The notes under the pieces are model-generated. The model was not told where the DNA came from and did no database searches. It saw nothing but the letters and a program-made list of their open reading frames with translations. The translations under genes were made by a program, and so were the position numbers. From Fibrobacter sp. UWB5 (GTDB taxonomy: Bacteria > Fibrobacterota > Fibrobacteria > Fibrobacterales > Fibrobacteraceae), in assembly GCF_002210295.1 (NCBI RefSeq), contig NZ_MWQH01000009.1:62001-126000 (forward strand): a DNA stretch of 64,000 nt, written 5' to 3'. This document shows, piece by piece, positions 1 through 7,888 of this stretch. How positions within the stretch are numbered: the stretch's first letter is position 1; each line of letters starts with the position of its first letter.

Positions 1-3
1 TCA

Positions 4-2709
4 TCATCTAGACTCTAGAGTAATCAACAAAGAATCAAGGCGTGCTGTCAGCTTTTCTGCACCGGTCCAGCACAAATGATCGTAGTCATAAGCGACATCG
101 CCCAAATAATCATGGTCACCCATTTTATTTTCATCCATCAAAACGAAATTCTTCGTTTCCGATTCAACTTTTCTCAATCGTTCAATCAAGTTTTCTGCCA
201 CAGAGCGGCGCATTCCATGGCGGCCATAGCTGCCCGTCTTTTTGTAATATGGACTAATCGGAGTAATCAAGCCGACAACCATCACGTCGTGCTGTTCGGC
301 CATCTTGAGGATTTTATCCAGCTGCGCATAGTTCAATTCATAGCGGCGGCTATCGTCGCTCCAGGTGCTATCGACAACCACGTCTGCAAATTCCTTGCCG
401 CCGCTCCCCCAGTCAGAAATACATTCCGTACGCATCCAGCCATGCGGATCGATAATGTCGGACTGCATCTTATAGGCCTCAGCCACTTCGACAGCCCTTT
501 CTACAAACGCGCTATCGATTTCACCACGCCAGTAATCATGATTGCGGTCATACTTGAATCCAGGAGCATCACCAAAATTAAGCGCCATGCTTTCGCCCGG
601 TTCGTATTCGCCCCACAAGTCAAAATCAATGCCGATCACAAGATATTTCAAATGCGAGAAATGCGTCGAAATGTAGGTTTCATAAAGACTATCAATACAA
701 TGCATATCGCAAGGGATTGTCGAGAGGTTAATAGCCTTCATGCTCAAGAAATCCGGAGCAACTGCCGCCTGCATGTGCGAATTTCCCAAAGTCACGACCT
801 CGGCCGAATCGCGGTATGTCCACAGCACAGGCATCTTTTGCGTCAGGTAATGCGTCGACTGGCCATTTTCAGAATAGTAAAGTCCAAGGCTATCATAATC
901 CCAGCGCGAATTCTTATCACGATGGTGAGCCCAAAGCACAGGGTGCCAAAGTTCTTCGCCTTCAACAAGAGACAGCATTTCGCCCGTATAGGAATTAACC
1001 AGCACTACTTTTTTATGGCTTCCATTCATGTCGGCGAGCGTCGCCACAAAGAACGAGTCGGAGCCAAGAATCCATTCCGTATGGTCAAAGCTATAACCTT
1101 CGGGAGCCGCGACCGAGCCAATCAATTTACCAGTGCTATCGGCAATCAGCGCCCGTTCATGCGTACCGTAAGATTCTCCCACGAACTTGCGACCAGTCTT
1201 GCCGCCAAAATCAAGGAACAGCGTCTTGTTTTCGCCTCCCTGACTGAGCGATACGTTACAGGCCTGATTTTGATTGTACCAGACTTCCGGTTGGCCATTC
1301 ACATTGGCACGCAAAAGGCGTGCGCCCGAAACCGCCAGGCGATCGTTCTTGGATACGCCGCCATGATACCCGCCGTCAAAAAGCTTTTCGGGCTTTCCGA
1401 ACTTGCCTTTCGAAAAACGGACTTGCCAAGTTTCTTGTTTGGCAAAGGCATCCTCTTCTTTATTGCTGCCGGCATCGTTCACATAGACAATCACCGTATC
1501 ACCATTTTCCAGAATTCGCCAACGCGGAATCGCTGCCGATTCAGCCGGAAGTTCAATCAAGGTGGAATCGCCTTCGTCCAAGCGGGACACATAGACCTTC
1601 GACATGCCCGAAATTCCTTCAACTCCTGTGCAGAAGGCGACAAATTTTCCATCGGGAGAAATATCCGGATGGTACGCCGTCACGCCCGTATTCAATTCGA
1701 GAACAGGCGCAGAAGCATCGTTGAAATCCACATACACCAAGACATCACGGGAATCGTCCCTAAAGACCATTTTGGAAAGCGGCTTGTCAATAAACTGCTT
1801 GACCGTATTCGTCCTGACCATCACGGTATACTTCTGCAGGACTTCCTTGCCCTGTTTATCGAGGTAAAGCGGGTTTGGAATGGCACCGAACGCCAAGCGG
1901 AATCCCACATAATTCGCCTTTGTCGAAGAAGCCACCATGTAGACATCGCCACGGTTATACAAATGGAGCGACGCCGGGTCGTTATTGTAGCTACCGCCCT
2001 TCAGCACGCGCTCTTCTACGCCTTCGCTAGCCTTGCCCCCCACATAGTCCACCACATCGACGGTATGGAACGGCACCCACAAATCGTACACCCATTCCAT
2101 GGCATTCCCGGCCATATCGCAAACGCCATTCCGGTCCGTAAACGACGAGCAAACCGCATGCAGTTTAAAATCAGAATTACCGTTATGCCAAGCCTGTTCC
2201 GGTTTCCACCCCATGTTCGCCACATAAATCCATTCCGCCTCGGTCGGCAAGCGATACGCATTTACAAGGGGGCGGAAAATGAGACCATCGATACCGATGC
2301 AAGAATGGTTCGCATCAAACATCAAATTCGTATAAGAATAGGCCGTATCAAAGCCTTCGGCCTTGCTCTTTTTGTTCGCATACAGAATGGCATCAAAATA
2401 AGTCACATCGGTAGCAGGCAAAGAATCTTCACAATCCAGATTCATTTCTTTGCAAGTGACTTCATGTTTGCCGATTATAAAATCGTAATCGAAATACGAT
2501 TTCATGCTTGGCCGGTCTTTGATGGAGGCCGATTCTTCGTCTGTTCCGAGTGTTACAGTCTTTCCCTTGGAACGGATAACGACAAAATCTTTTAATTCAA
2601 GAGAGCCTAAATAATCGTTCTCGCCCGCACCGGGAGCATATTCAGAATTTGAACACCCCAACAAAGCTATCAACAGGCCTAAAGCAAGCAAGTATAACGA
2701 GCGAATCAT
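4..2709 (-). CDS. TIGR02171-like three-module lipoprotein (copy 1)
   Basis: 901 residues. The N-terminus MIRSLYLLALGLLIALLGC is a lipoprotein signal with lipobox ALLGC, so the product is probably membrane-anchored on the periplasmic or outer face. Residues ~40-280 resemble the formylglycine-generating-enzyme (SUMF1) fold: PTEAEW, CDMAGNAMEWV, RVLKGGSY and VGFRLAFG. The paired catalytic cysteines of true FGE are not visible, so this is likely a binding fold. The middle (~320-640) has TolB/PD40-type strands (HPDISPDGKFVAF, IPRWRILENGDTVIVY). The last ~250 residues look SGNH-hydrolase-like: GNSHM as block I and DYDHL (DxxH) near the end. The whole matches the Fibrobacter paralogous family TIGR02171, whose function is unknown. 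Two further copies lie at 9.3-14.8 kb. It starts only 26 bp from the divergent methyltransferase gene, with no clear Shine-Dalgarno site. Confidence 0.85.
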   Translation of the reverse strand: MIRSLYLLALGLLIALLGCSNSEYAPGAGENDYLGSLELKDFVVIRSKGKTVTLGTDEESASIKDRPSMKSYFDYDFIIGKHEVTCKEMNLDCEDSLPATDVTYFDAILYANKKSKAEGFDTAYSYTNLMFDANHSCIGIDGLIFRPLVNAYRLPTEAEWIYVANMGWKPEQAWHNGNSDFKLHAVCSSFTDRNGVCDMAGNAMEWVYDLWVPFHTVDVVDYVGGKASEGVEERVLKGGSYNNDPASLHLYNRGDVYMVASSTKANYVGFRLAFGAIPNPLYLDKQGKEVLQKYTVMVRTNTVKQFIDKPLSKMVFRDDSRDVLVYVDFNDASAPVLELNTGVTAYHPDISPDGKFVAFCTGVEGISGMSKVYVSRLDEGDSTLIELPAESAAIPRWRILENGDTVIVYVNDAGSNKEEDAFAKQETWQVRFSKGKFGKPEKLFDGGYHGGVSKNDRLAVSGARLLRANVNGQPEVWYNQNQACNVSLSQGGENKTLFLDFGGKTGRKFVGESYGTHERALIADSTGKLIGSVAAPEGYSFDHTEWILGSDSFFVATLADMNGSHKKVVLVNSYTGEMLSLVEGEELWHPVLWAHHRDKNSRWDYDSLGLYYSENGQSTHYLTQKMPVLWTYRDSAEVVTLGNSHMQAAVAPDFLSMKAINLSTIPCDMHCIDSLYETYISTHFSHLKYLVIGIDFDLWGEYEPGESMALNFGDAPGFKYDRNHDYWRGEIDSAFVERAVEVAEAYKMQSDIIDPHGWMRTECISDWGSGGKEFADVVVDSTWSDDSRRYELNYAQLDKILKMAEQHDVMVVGLITPISPYYKKTGSYGRHGMRRSVAENLIERLRKVESETKNFVLMDENKMGDHDYLGDVAYDYDHLCWTGAEKLTARLDSLLITLESR

Positions 2710-2735
2710 AGGCGTAAATATACATTTTCTACATT

Positions 2736-3503
2736 ATGGCCATGTTTTCCGAAAAGAAATTCCTCGCTACCAAAGAGACCTCCAAGGCCAAGCGCATGGC
2801 CGAACTTTTGCGCGTCATCATTTTACAGCTGGGCGACGACGTGCCCCGCGCAAAACGTGAATTCGAGACCTATGCCGAATGGATGAAACTCCCCGAAAGC
2901 GAGCGCCTTACCGGAAAAAACCAGGCGCAAATGATTGACCTTTACAAGACGTTCCGCACTCGGGCTGGCCTCGGGTTCGAACGCGACGTTTACCTGGAGC
3001 AGGAACCGGGCGACCGCGAAGTTGCAAACGAAGCCCCGCTCCCGTTCGCCGTACTCGTGCACAACTTGCGCAGCGCCTTCAACGTAGGCTCCATCATCCG
3101 CAGCACCGACTGCTTTGGGCTCGAAGGCGTGCACCTGAGCGGTTACAGTTGCGGGCCCGACCATGTGACGGTTAAAAGCGCCGCCCGCGGGTGCCAGGAA
3201 TGGATTCCGATCAAACGCTGGGAAAGCCCCTTCGACTGCGTCAAGTGGCACAAGGAAAACGGCTACGAGATTATCGCGCTGGAAACCGGCGAAGACATCC
3301 CGAGCATCAATAACGTCAAGTGGCCCGAAAAAGGCCTGATCATTCTCGGCAACGAAGAATTAGGAATCGCCCCCGAACTGATGGCGGAGGCGACAATGAA
3401 AGTGACAATCCCGATGGCAGGTCGCAAGGCGAGCATGAATGTCGCCGGAGCGTATGCCATCATGTGCTTTAAGATTCGTTCCGACTGCGGACCGACTACT
3501 TAG
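2736..3503 (+). CDS. SpoU/TrmH-family RNA 2'-O-methyltransferase
   Basis: 255 residues. The C-terminal ~160 residues carry the SPOUT (trefoil-knot) motifs: motif 1 around HNLRSAFNVGSIIRSTDCFG, motif 2 around IILGNEELGI, motif 3 around IPMAGRKASMNVAGAYAIM. These bind S-adenosylmethionine, and the conserved arginine of motif 1 is present. The N-terminal ~90 residues are charged and probably contact RNA. The substrate (tRNA or rRNA position) cannot be read from the sequence. ATG at 2736 or 2742 could be the start; neither has a strong Shine-Dalgarno site. The stop overlaps the convergent gene by 8 bp. Confidence 0.9.
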   Translation: MAMFSEKKFLATKETSKAKRMAELLRVIILQLGDDVPRAKREFETYAEWMKLPESERLTGKNQAQMIDLYKTFRTRAGLGFERDVYLEQEPGDREVANEAPLPFAVLVHNLRSAFNVGSIIRSTDCFGLEGVHLSGYSCGPDHVTVKSAARGCQEWIPIKRWESPFDCVKWHKENGYEIIALETGEDIPSINNVKWPEKGLIILGNEELGIAPELMAEATMKVTIPMAGRKASMNVAGAYAIMCFKIRSDCGPTT

Positions 3504-4701
3504 CCAGCGACTTCACCGCATCCGTCAAGCGATCGATGGCCTTGATGAGTTCATCCATCTTGGCTTCGCTGATGCCGGACTGAATTGCATTTGCGGCACC
3601 ATTGACAGCATCCTTCACCTGAGAGGCGACCTTGTCAGCAGCCGTTTCCTTTACAGGAACCTTGCCGAGCCAAATGTCCGGCCAGCGGTCATTGCCGCTG
3701 TGGTAGGTAATACGCGTTGCCGATTCCACCGGTTCGCCAATTTTCCAGATATAGAGTTCGTAGTCGAACAAGTCGTGGTCATGGCCCTTGTCGGTTGCAC
3801 CCCAGACAAGCCACTTGCCATCGGGCGAAAGACGCGGGAAATATTCGTGACTGCGGCGGCCGGGCAAGTCCATCAACTTCACGTTCTTCGGAATTCCAAA
3901 GAAGCCCACCTTTTCAACCTGCTTGCCGTCCTTGGCGCTGAACCACAGAATTTCACTCGGAGCAGCGGTGCCACCGTTACCCGTCGGGTTCACACGGTAA
4001 AGCTTGCTGCCATCAAAGTTCCAGTCAATCTGGCAGCCATCGCCAGACTTGGTCCAAGCATTCTTCGAGAGATCCCACACGCCCGTTTCGCGCATGGAAC
4101 CACGGAGCGTAATGGCCAAGTGCTTGCCGTCCGGGCTCATGTTCGGTTCCTGCAGAATCACGCCGGACTTGTTGAAGGCCTTTTCGCCATCGAGCACAAG
4201 AGTCTCTTTCTTGCTGCCGAGATCCATGGTAAACACCTTACCGGCACGGCTAAAGACGATCGACTTGCCGTCGGGCCTCCAGGTGCCCCACGTTGCATTG
4301 TCTACAACCTTGCGTGCATTTTCGCCCGTAATATTGACCATCCACAAATCCCACTTTTCAGGGTAGTTGGCGTCGTTTTCAGGAACCCAACCGCCCTTGC
4401 TGCGGTTAAAGAGCACCGTCGAGCCATCCGGCGAAATGCGCGGGAACCAGTCCACGTTGTCGCCCTGAGTAAGGGCACGGGCATTCGTGCCATCGGCATT
4501 CATAATCCAAATATCGTGGTGGGAATTGGCGCGGCTCGTCGCCCAGACAATCGCACCTTCAAGTTTGCCTTTCAAGGCGTTGAGGGCTTTCTGTTCATCG
4601 GCAGAAGGGTCAACGGCGGCACCCGTCGGAGCGCCCTGCTGGGCAAAAACCGAGGTCACACCAAAAACGACACAGGCACAAAACTTCAAAATTCTATTCA
4701 T
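3496..4701 (-). CDS. Secreted TolB/PD40-type beta-propeller protein
   Basis: 401 residues with a Sec signal peptide (MNRILKFCACVVFGVTSVFAQ, cleavage probably after AQ or FA). From residue ~50 it shows repeated propeller blades typical of TolB/PD40: DIWIMNADGTNARALT, FPRISPDGSTVLFNRS, TWRPDGKSIVFSR, MSPDGKHLAIT, FPRLSPDGKWLVWG. The tail (~345-401) is predicted helical (DKVASQVKDAVNGAANAIQ, MDELIKAIDRLTDAVKSLAK) and may form a coiled coil. The blades resemble the middle module of the TIGR02171-like proteins in this window, which suggests a shared ancestry. No catalytic residues are recognised, so it may be a periplasmic binding or scaffold protein. It is convergent with the methyltransferase gene, overlapping it by 8 bp. 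Confidence 0.8.
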   Translation of the reverse strand: MNRILKFCACVVFGVTSVFAQQGAPTGAAVDPSADEQKALNALKGKLEGAIVWATSRANSHHDIWIMNADGTNARALTQGDNVDWFPRISPDGSTVLFNRSKGGWVPENDANYPEKWDLWMVNITGENARKVVDNATWGTWRPDGKSIVFSRAGKVFTMDLGSKKETLVLDGEKAFNKSGVILQEPNMSPDGKHLAITLRGSMRETGVWDLSKNAWTKSGDGCQIDWNFDGSKLYRVNPTGNGGTAAPSEILWFSAKDGKQVEKVGFFGIPKNVKLMDLPGRRSHEYFPRLSPDGKWLVWGATDKGHDHDLFDYELYIWKIGEPVESATRITYHSGNDRWPDIWLGKVPVKETAADKVASQVKDAVNGAANAIQSGISEAKMDELIKAIDRLTDAVKSLAK

Positions 4702-4733
4702 GCCCTAAAGATACGAAAAAATAAACGCAAGCG

Positions 4734-4760
4734 CCCAGCGGGCACCTGCGTTTTTTCGTT
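4734..4760 (-). terminator. Terminator after GH8 gene
   Basis: Stem AACGCA (4734-4739) pairs with TGCGTT (4747-4752), with inner GC-rich pairing. On the minus strand it follows the GH8 stop by ~25 bp and is followed by a T-rich tract. The plus strand also has a T-run, so it may work in both directions. Confidence 0.6.
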
Positions 4761-4780
4761 AAAACATACAATAGAACGCT

Positions 4781-6163
4781 TTATTGCAAGCGAATCTTTT
4801 GCATCATGGTCGCATTTTTCGACTGTACGCGAACCATATAGACTCCAGCCGGTAATCCCTGGAGGTCCATTGCCTGACTCCCCGCCTGCGTCTTGACCGC
4901 ATGGCCCGCCACATTGAACACGTCAACGCGGGCGGCACCATCGGTGCGGACTTGGAGCGTGCGGCCCTGCAGCGAAACCGCCGGAGCGTTTGCAACTTTG
5001 GACTTCGCGATGCCGGTCATGCCGGAATTTGCGTTCATGAGGTTCGGCATGTTGCCCGAAACTAGGAGACCGTTCAAGAGCTTGAGCGACTGGTTAAAGT
5101 AGTTCTCGTCGCCGAGCGCCACCGCTTCTTTCCAGTATTCATCGAGCTTGGCCTGGTACTTGGAATCCGAAATCAGCGCCGTCATCAGGGAGGTCACAAA
5201 CGTGCTGTTGTGGTCGTTGCCAAGGCTGCCCGAAGAACGAAGCACAGGGCCGCTCATGCTAGACGCATTCACCGTCGACACGAATTCAGCCATCTTCTTG
5301 TCGATGGCGAGCGCACGCTGGTCGCCATGCCAGCACACGGCCTTCGCGTTACGCCACGGAGCGCGGGAAGCATCGTAGCTGTAATAGTCGTCTTCACTCT
5401 TGCCGTTCTTGTCAGTCCAGTCGTCCACCAGGCCCGTCTTGACTTCGTCAGAACTCGATTCGTACAATTTCATGTTCGCATCGTAGGCAGTCTTGCTCCA
5501 GAATTCTGCATTTTCTTCATCGATGGCAGCAAACAAGGGCATGTAGGCCGGATCGAAGTAACCCGGATTCTTGCGGTTCAACGCGGCGTCTCCCCACTTG
5601 TCGCCCGGCAAGTGCAAGCCGTTGCTTTCGAACTCGGACTTTTTCATGGCCTGAATCAGTTTCTTGGCATCTTCCTTGTACTTTTCGTCGCCAAACTGGT
5701 AGTAAGCCATCACCAGGGCCGCGGCGGCATCGATATCGCCATCGAGAGCGGCTCCATTGCCCGCATCCCAGGATTCCGAAAGATTACCGATTTTCCAAAT
5801 CATGAGCCCATTTTCATTCTGGAACTTCTTGTAGAAATTCCAGATCTTGTCGAATTCAGCCTGATAACTAGTCGTGTTGTCGCTAAAGTACACCATCAGG
5901 AGCATGCCGTAGCCGACACCTTCCGAAAAATACGAGTCAGAACCGGGGTCCGAACGAATGCCCGCGATATCGCCCGATTCATTGTACATGGCCTGTTTCC
6001 AGTACAGGAACTGCTTTTTCAGCTGTTCCGAAGCAGCGGCCTTGTCACTCAACAAGGTTGCGTTTCCACCGTAATCGGACATCTGCGGGAACGGGAAATT
6101 TACCGTCGCCTGCGAAAGACCAAATGCCAACGCCAAGGACGCGGCCCAAACTTTACATCCCAT
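4781..6163 (-). CDS. GH8 endoglucanase with T9SS-like C-terminal module
   Basis: 460 residues from the ATG at 6163, chosen over the longer frame because AAAAAGGAG lies 7 nt upstream and the signal peptide MGCKVWAASLALAFGLSQA begins there. The (alpha/alpha)6-barrel motifs of glycoside hydrolase family 8 are clear: SEGVGYGMLLMVY with the catalytic acid Glu81, and DGDIDAAAALV with the substrate/base-region aspartates. Family 8 enzymes cleave beta-1,4-glucans with inversion. The last ~75 residues (VDVFNVAGHAVK, LPAGVYMVRVQ, MMQKIRLQ) match the type-A C-terminal sorting domain of type IX secretion cargo, so export to the cell surface or medium is likely. It is divergent from the GH5 gene with a 208-bp shared control region. 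Confidence 0.93.
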   Translation of the reverse strand: MGCKVWAASLALAFGLSQATVNFPFPQMSDYGGNATLLSDKAAASEQLKKQFLYWKQAMYNESGDIAGIRSDPGSDSYFSEGVGYGMLLMVYFSDNTTSYQAEFDKIWNFYKKFQNENGLMIWKIGNLSESWDAGNGAALDGDIDAAAALVMAYYQFGDEKYKEDAKKLIQAMKKSEFESNGLHLPGDKWGDAALNRKNPGYFDPAYMPLFAAIDEENAEFWSKTAYDANMKLYESSSDEVKTGLVDDWTDKNGKSEDDYYSYDASRAPWRNAKAVCWHGDQRALAIDKKMAEFVSTVNASSMSGPVLRSSGSLGNDHNSTFVTSLMTALISDSKYQAKLDEYWKEAVALGDENYFNQSLKLLNGLLVSGNMPNLMNANSGMTGIAKSKVANAPAVSLQGRTLQVRTDGAARVDVFNVAGHAVKTQAGSQAMDLQGLPAGVYMVRVQSKNATMMQKIRLQ

Positions 6164-6371
6164 ATATATACTCCTTTTTATTCTAACCTCAAAGATAATG
6201 GATTTTTGCAAAAAAACAACTTTTATTTTTGCGTCACGTGCTTAAAATCACGCTTTAAAGCCGCAAAAAAGCCCGTTTTCGCCTGTTACACAGCTGTAAA
6301 CAGAAAAAGGTTCCGCTTTTTCTCGTTTTCACCCTTTAAAACCTATTTTCGGTAAAAAAAAGGGATGTTCT
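6164..6371. promoter_or_regulatory. Shared control region of the divergent GH8 and GH5 genes
   Basis: 208 bp, AT-rich. It contains an interrupted inverted repeat TGTTACACAGCTGTAAACA (6284-6302), a candidate operator, and directly next to it a perfect 8-bp hairpin AGAAAAAG...CTTTTTCT (6302-6323) that would be transcribed in the GH5 leader. No promoter hexamers could be assigned with confidence. Confidence 0.5.
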
Positions 6372-7835
6372 ATGAAATCTTTATCCGTATCCACACTTTT
6401 GGCATCTTTGGCGCTGTATGCAACGTTTGCCGCCGCCCAAGACATTACCCCCACCCGCGTTGGCCCCGTTAGCCAATATGGCCAGCTCATGACCGGCAAG
6501 AACTCGCAAGGTCAGGGCCGCATTTACGGCAGTTGCCAGGGTGTAAAGGACGGTGCCGAAGTTCAGGTGCGTGGCATGAGCCTTTACTGGAGCTTGATGC
6601 CCCAGGCAGTGGAATTCTGGAGCGAAGAAGGAATTTCTACCATGGTGAACGACATGAAAATCCAGATCGTGCGCGCCGCCATGGCTACCGGCAACGAAGA
6701 CTGGAAGGGCGAATGGAACGGAATCCAGCTCAAGGGCTACGCCAGCGACTCCGAACACCAGAAGCAATTTGTCAAGACCGTTGTCGAAGCGGCCATCAAG
6801 AACGACATTTACGTGATTATCGACTGGCATTCCCACGAAGCCCACAAGCAGACCGATGCCGCCAAGAATTTCTTTAAAGAAATGGCCGAAACCTATGGCA
6901 AGTACGACAACGTGATTTTCGAAGTCTACAACGAACCGCAGCAGATTCCTTGGAGCGATGTCAAGAACTACGCCAACCAAGTCATCGAAGTGATTCGCCA
7001 GTATTCCGACAACCTGGTGCTCGTGGGCAACCCCTCTTGGGACCAGAACCCGTCTGACGCTATCGGCAACGAAGTCAGCGACTCCAAGAAAAACACCGCC
7101 TACACCCTGCACTACTACGCCAACAGCCACAACTGGGAAGGCACTTACAGCTGGGGCGGCGAAAGCGAAGGCGTCAAGGGCGAAAAGGCAATCAAGGCAG
7201 GTCTTTCCGTATTCATTTCGGAATGGGGCACGGCAGATGCAAGCGGTGCCGGAAATCCGGACCAGGGCCGCAACCAGAGCTGGCAGGAATACGTGAACAA
7301 GTATCAACTTTCTTGGGCAAACTGGTCTGCTTCCAAGATTAGCGAAGGTACCGCCGCCTTTGAAGGTTCCTCTACCAAGACTTCACTCCAGTACACGACC
7401 TCTGGCAACCTGGTGAAGGGTTACCTTTCTACCAACCCCGCCAGCTACACCAAGTGTGCCGCCAACGGCGGGAATAATGAAGGAAACAACGGCAACGAAA
7501 ACCAGGGCAATAACAATCAGAACGGCGGCAATAATAACCAGAACGGAAACAACAACCAGAATAATGGCGGCAACAACAATCAGAATCAGGGCAACAACAA
7601 CACCGCCATCTTCATGCAGACAAACTTGAACTTCAACGTAACGTTCTCGGGCAACGCCTTGCACATTGCCGGCACCCCCATGACAGTCGAAATTTTCAGC
7701 ACCAAGGGCGACAAGCTCATGGCTATCGATAATGTGAGCGGAACGCTTTCGCTCGCCAAGCTCCCCGCAGGCATGTACGTTGCGAAGGTTCGCGGAAACG
7801 GAACGAACATGGTGCGGGCAATTCAGATTAAGTAA
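6372..7835 (+). CDS. GH5 endoglucanase with Asn/Gln linker and T9SS-like C-terminus
   Basis: 487 residues. Signal peptide MKSLSVSTLLASLALYATFAAAQ. The catalytic domain (~30-355) is a family 5 TIM barrel, subfamily-2-like. It shows acid/base Glu188 in VYNEP, nucleophile Glu284 in FISEWG, DWHSHEAH at ~151-158, and HYYA (His247). It should cleave beta-1,4-glucan with retention. Residues ~366-410 form a low-complexity Asn/Gln/Gly linker. The last ~75 residues (MTVEIFSTKGDKLM, LPAGMYVAKVRGNG, MVRAIQIK) match a type IX secretion C-terminal domain. AAGGGATGTT precedes the start as a modest ribosome-binding site. A strong terminator follows at 7861. It is probably co-regulated with the divergent GH8 gene. 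Confidence 0.95.
   Translation: MKSLSVSTLLASLALYATFAAAQDITPTRVGPVSQYGQLMTGKNSQGQGRIYGSCQGVKDGAEVQVRGMSLYWSLMPQAVEFWSEEGISTMVNDMKIQIVRAAMATGNEDWKGEWNGIQLKGYASDSEHQKQFVKTVVEAAIKNDIYVIIDWHSHEAHKQTDAAKNFFKEMAETYGKYDNVIFEVYNEPQQIPWSDVKNYANQVIEVIRQYSDNLVLVGNPSWDQNPSDAIGNEVSDSKKNTAYTLHYYANSHNWEGTYSWGGESEGVKGEKAIKAGLSVFISEWGTADASGAGNPDQGRNQSWQEYVNKYQLSWANWSASKISEGTAAFEGSSTKTSLQYTTSGNLVKGYLSTNPASYTKCAANGGNNEGNNGNENQGNNNQNGGNNNQNGNNNQNNGGNNNQNQGNNNTAIFMQTNLNFNVTFSGNALHIAGTPMTVEIFSTKGDKLMAIDNVSGTLSLAKLPAGMYVAKVRGNGTNMVRAIQIK
7467..7601 (+). repeat. Tandem AAC/CAG/GGC-rich linker repeat in the GH5 gene
   Basis: About 135 bp of imperfect repeats coding Asn-Gln-Gly units (GGNNNQNGNNNQNNGGNNNQ). It separates the catalytic barrel from the sorting domain and is a likely site of replication-slippage length change. 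Confidence 0.85.
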
Positions 7836-7860
7836 ACCCAATCAAACGAGAGAGAAAGGG

Positions 7861-7888
7861 GTCCGACCTTCGGGTCGGGCCTTTTTAT
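7861..7888 (+). terminator. Terminator after GH5 gene
   Basis: GTCCGACC-TTCG-GGTCGGGC stem with UUCG-type loop followed by CTTTTTATTT. The T-run overlaps the 3' end of the convergent membrane-protein gene. Confidence 0.85.

Noticed and set aside
76-2595. 839-codon plus-strand frame opposite the first TIGR02171-like gene
   Set aside because: Antisense shadow: no Shine-Dalgarno site or recognisable motif, whereas the minus-strand product has a lipoprotein signal and three modules.
7467-7601. Repeat region read as CRISPR-like or as a separate element
   Set aside because: In-frame Asn/Gln/Gly linker codons of the GH5 gene account for it.
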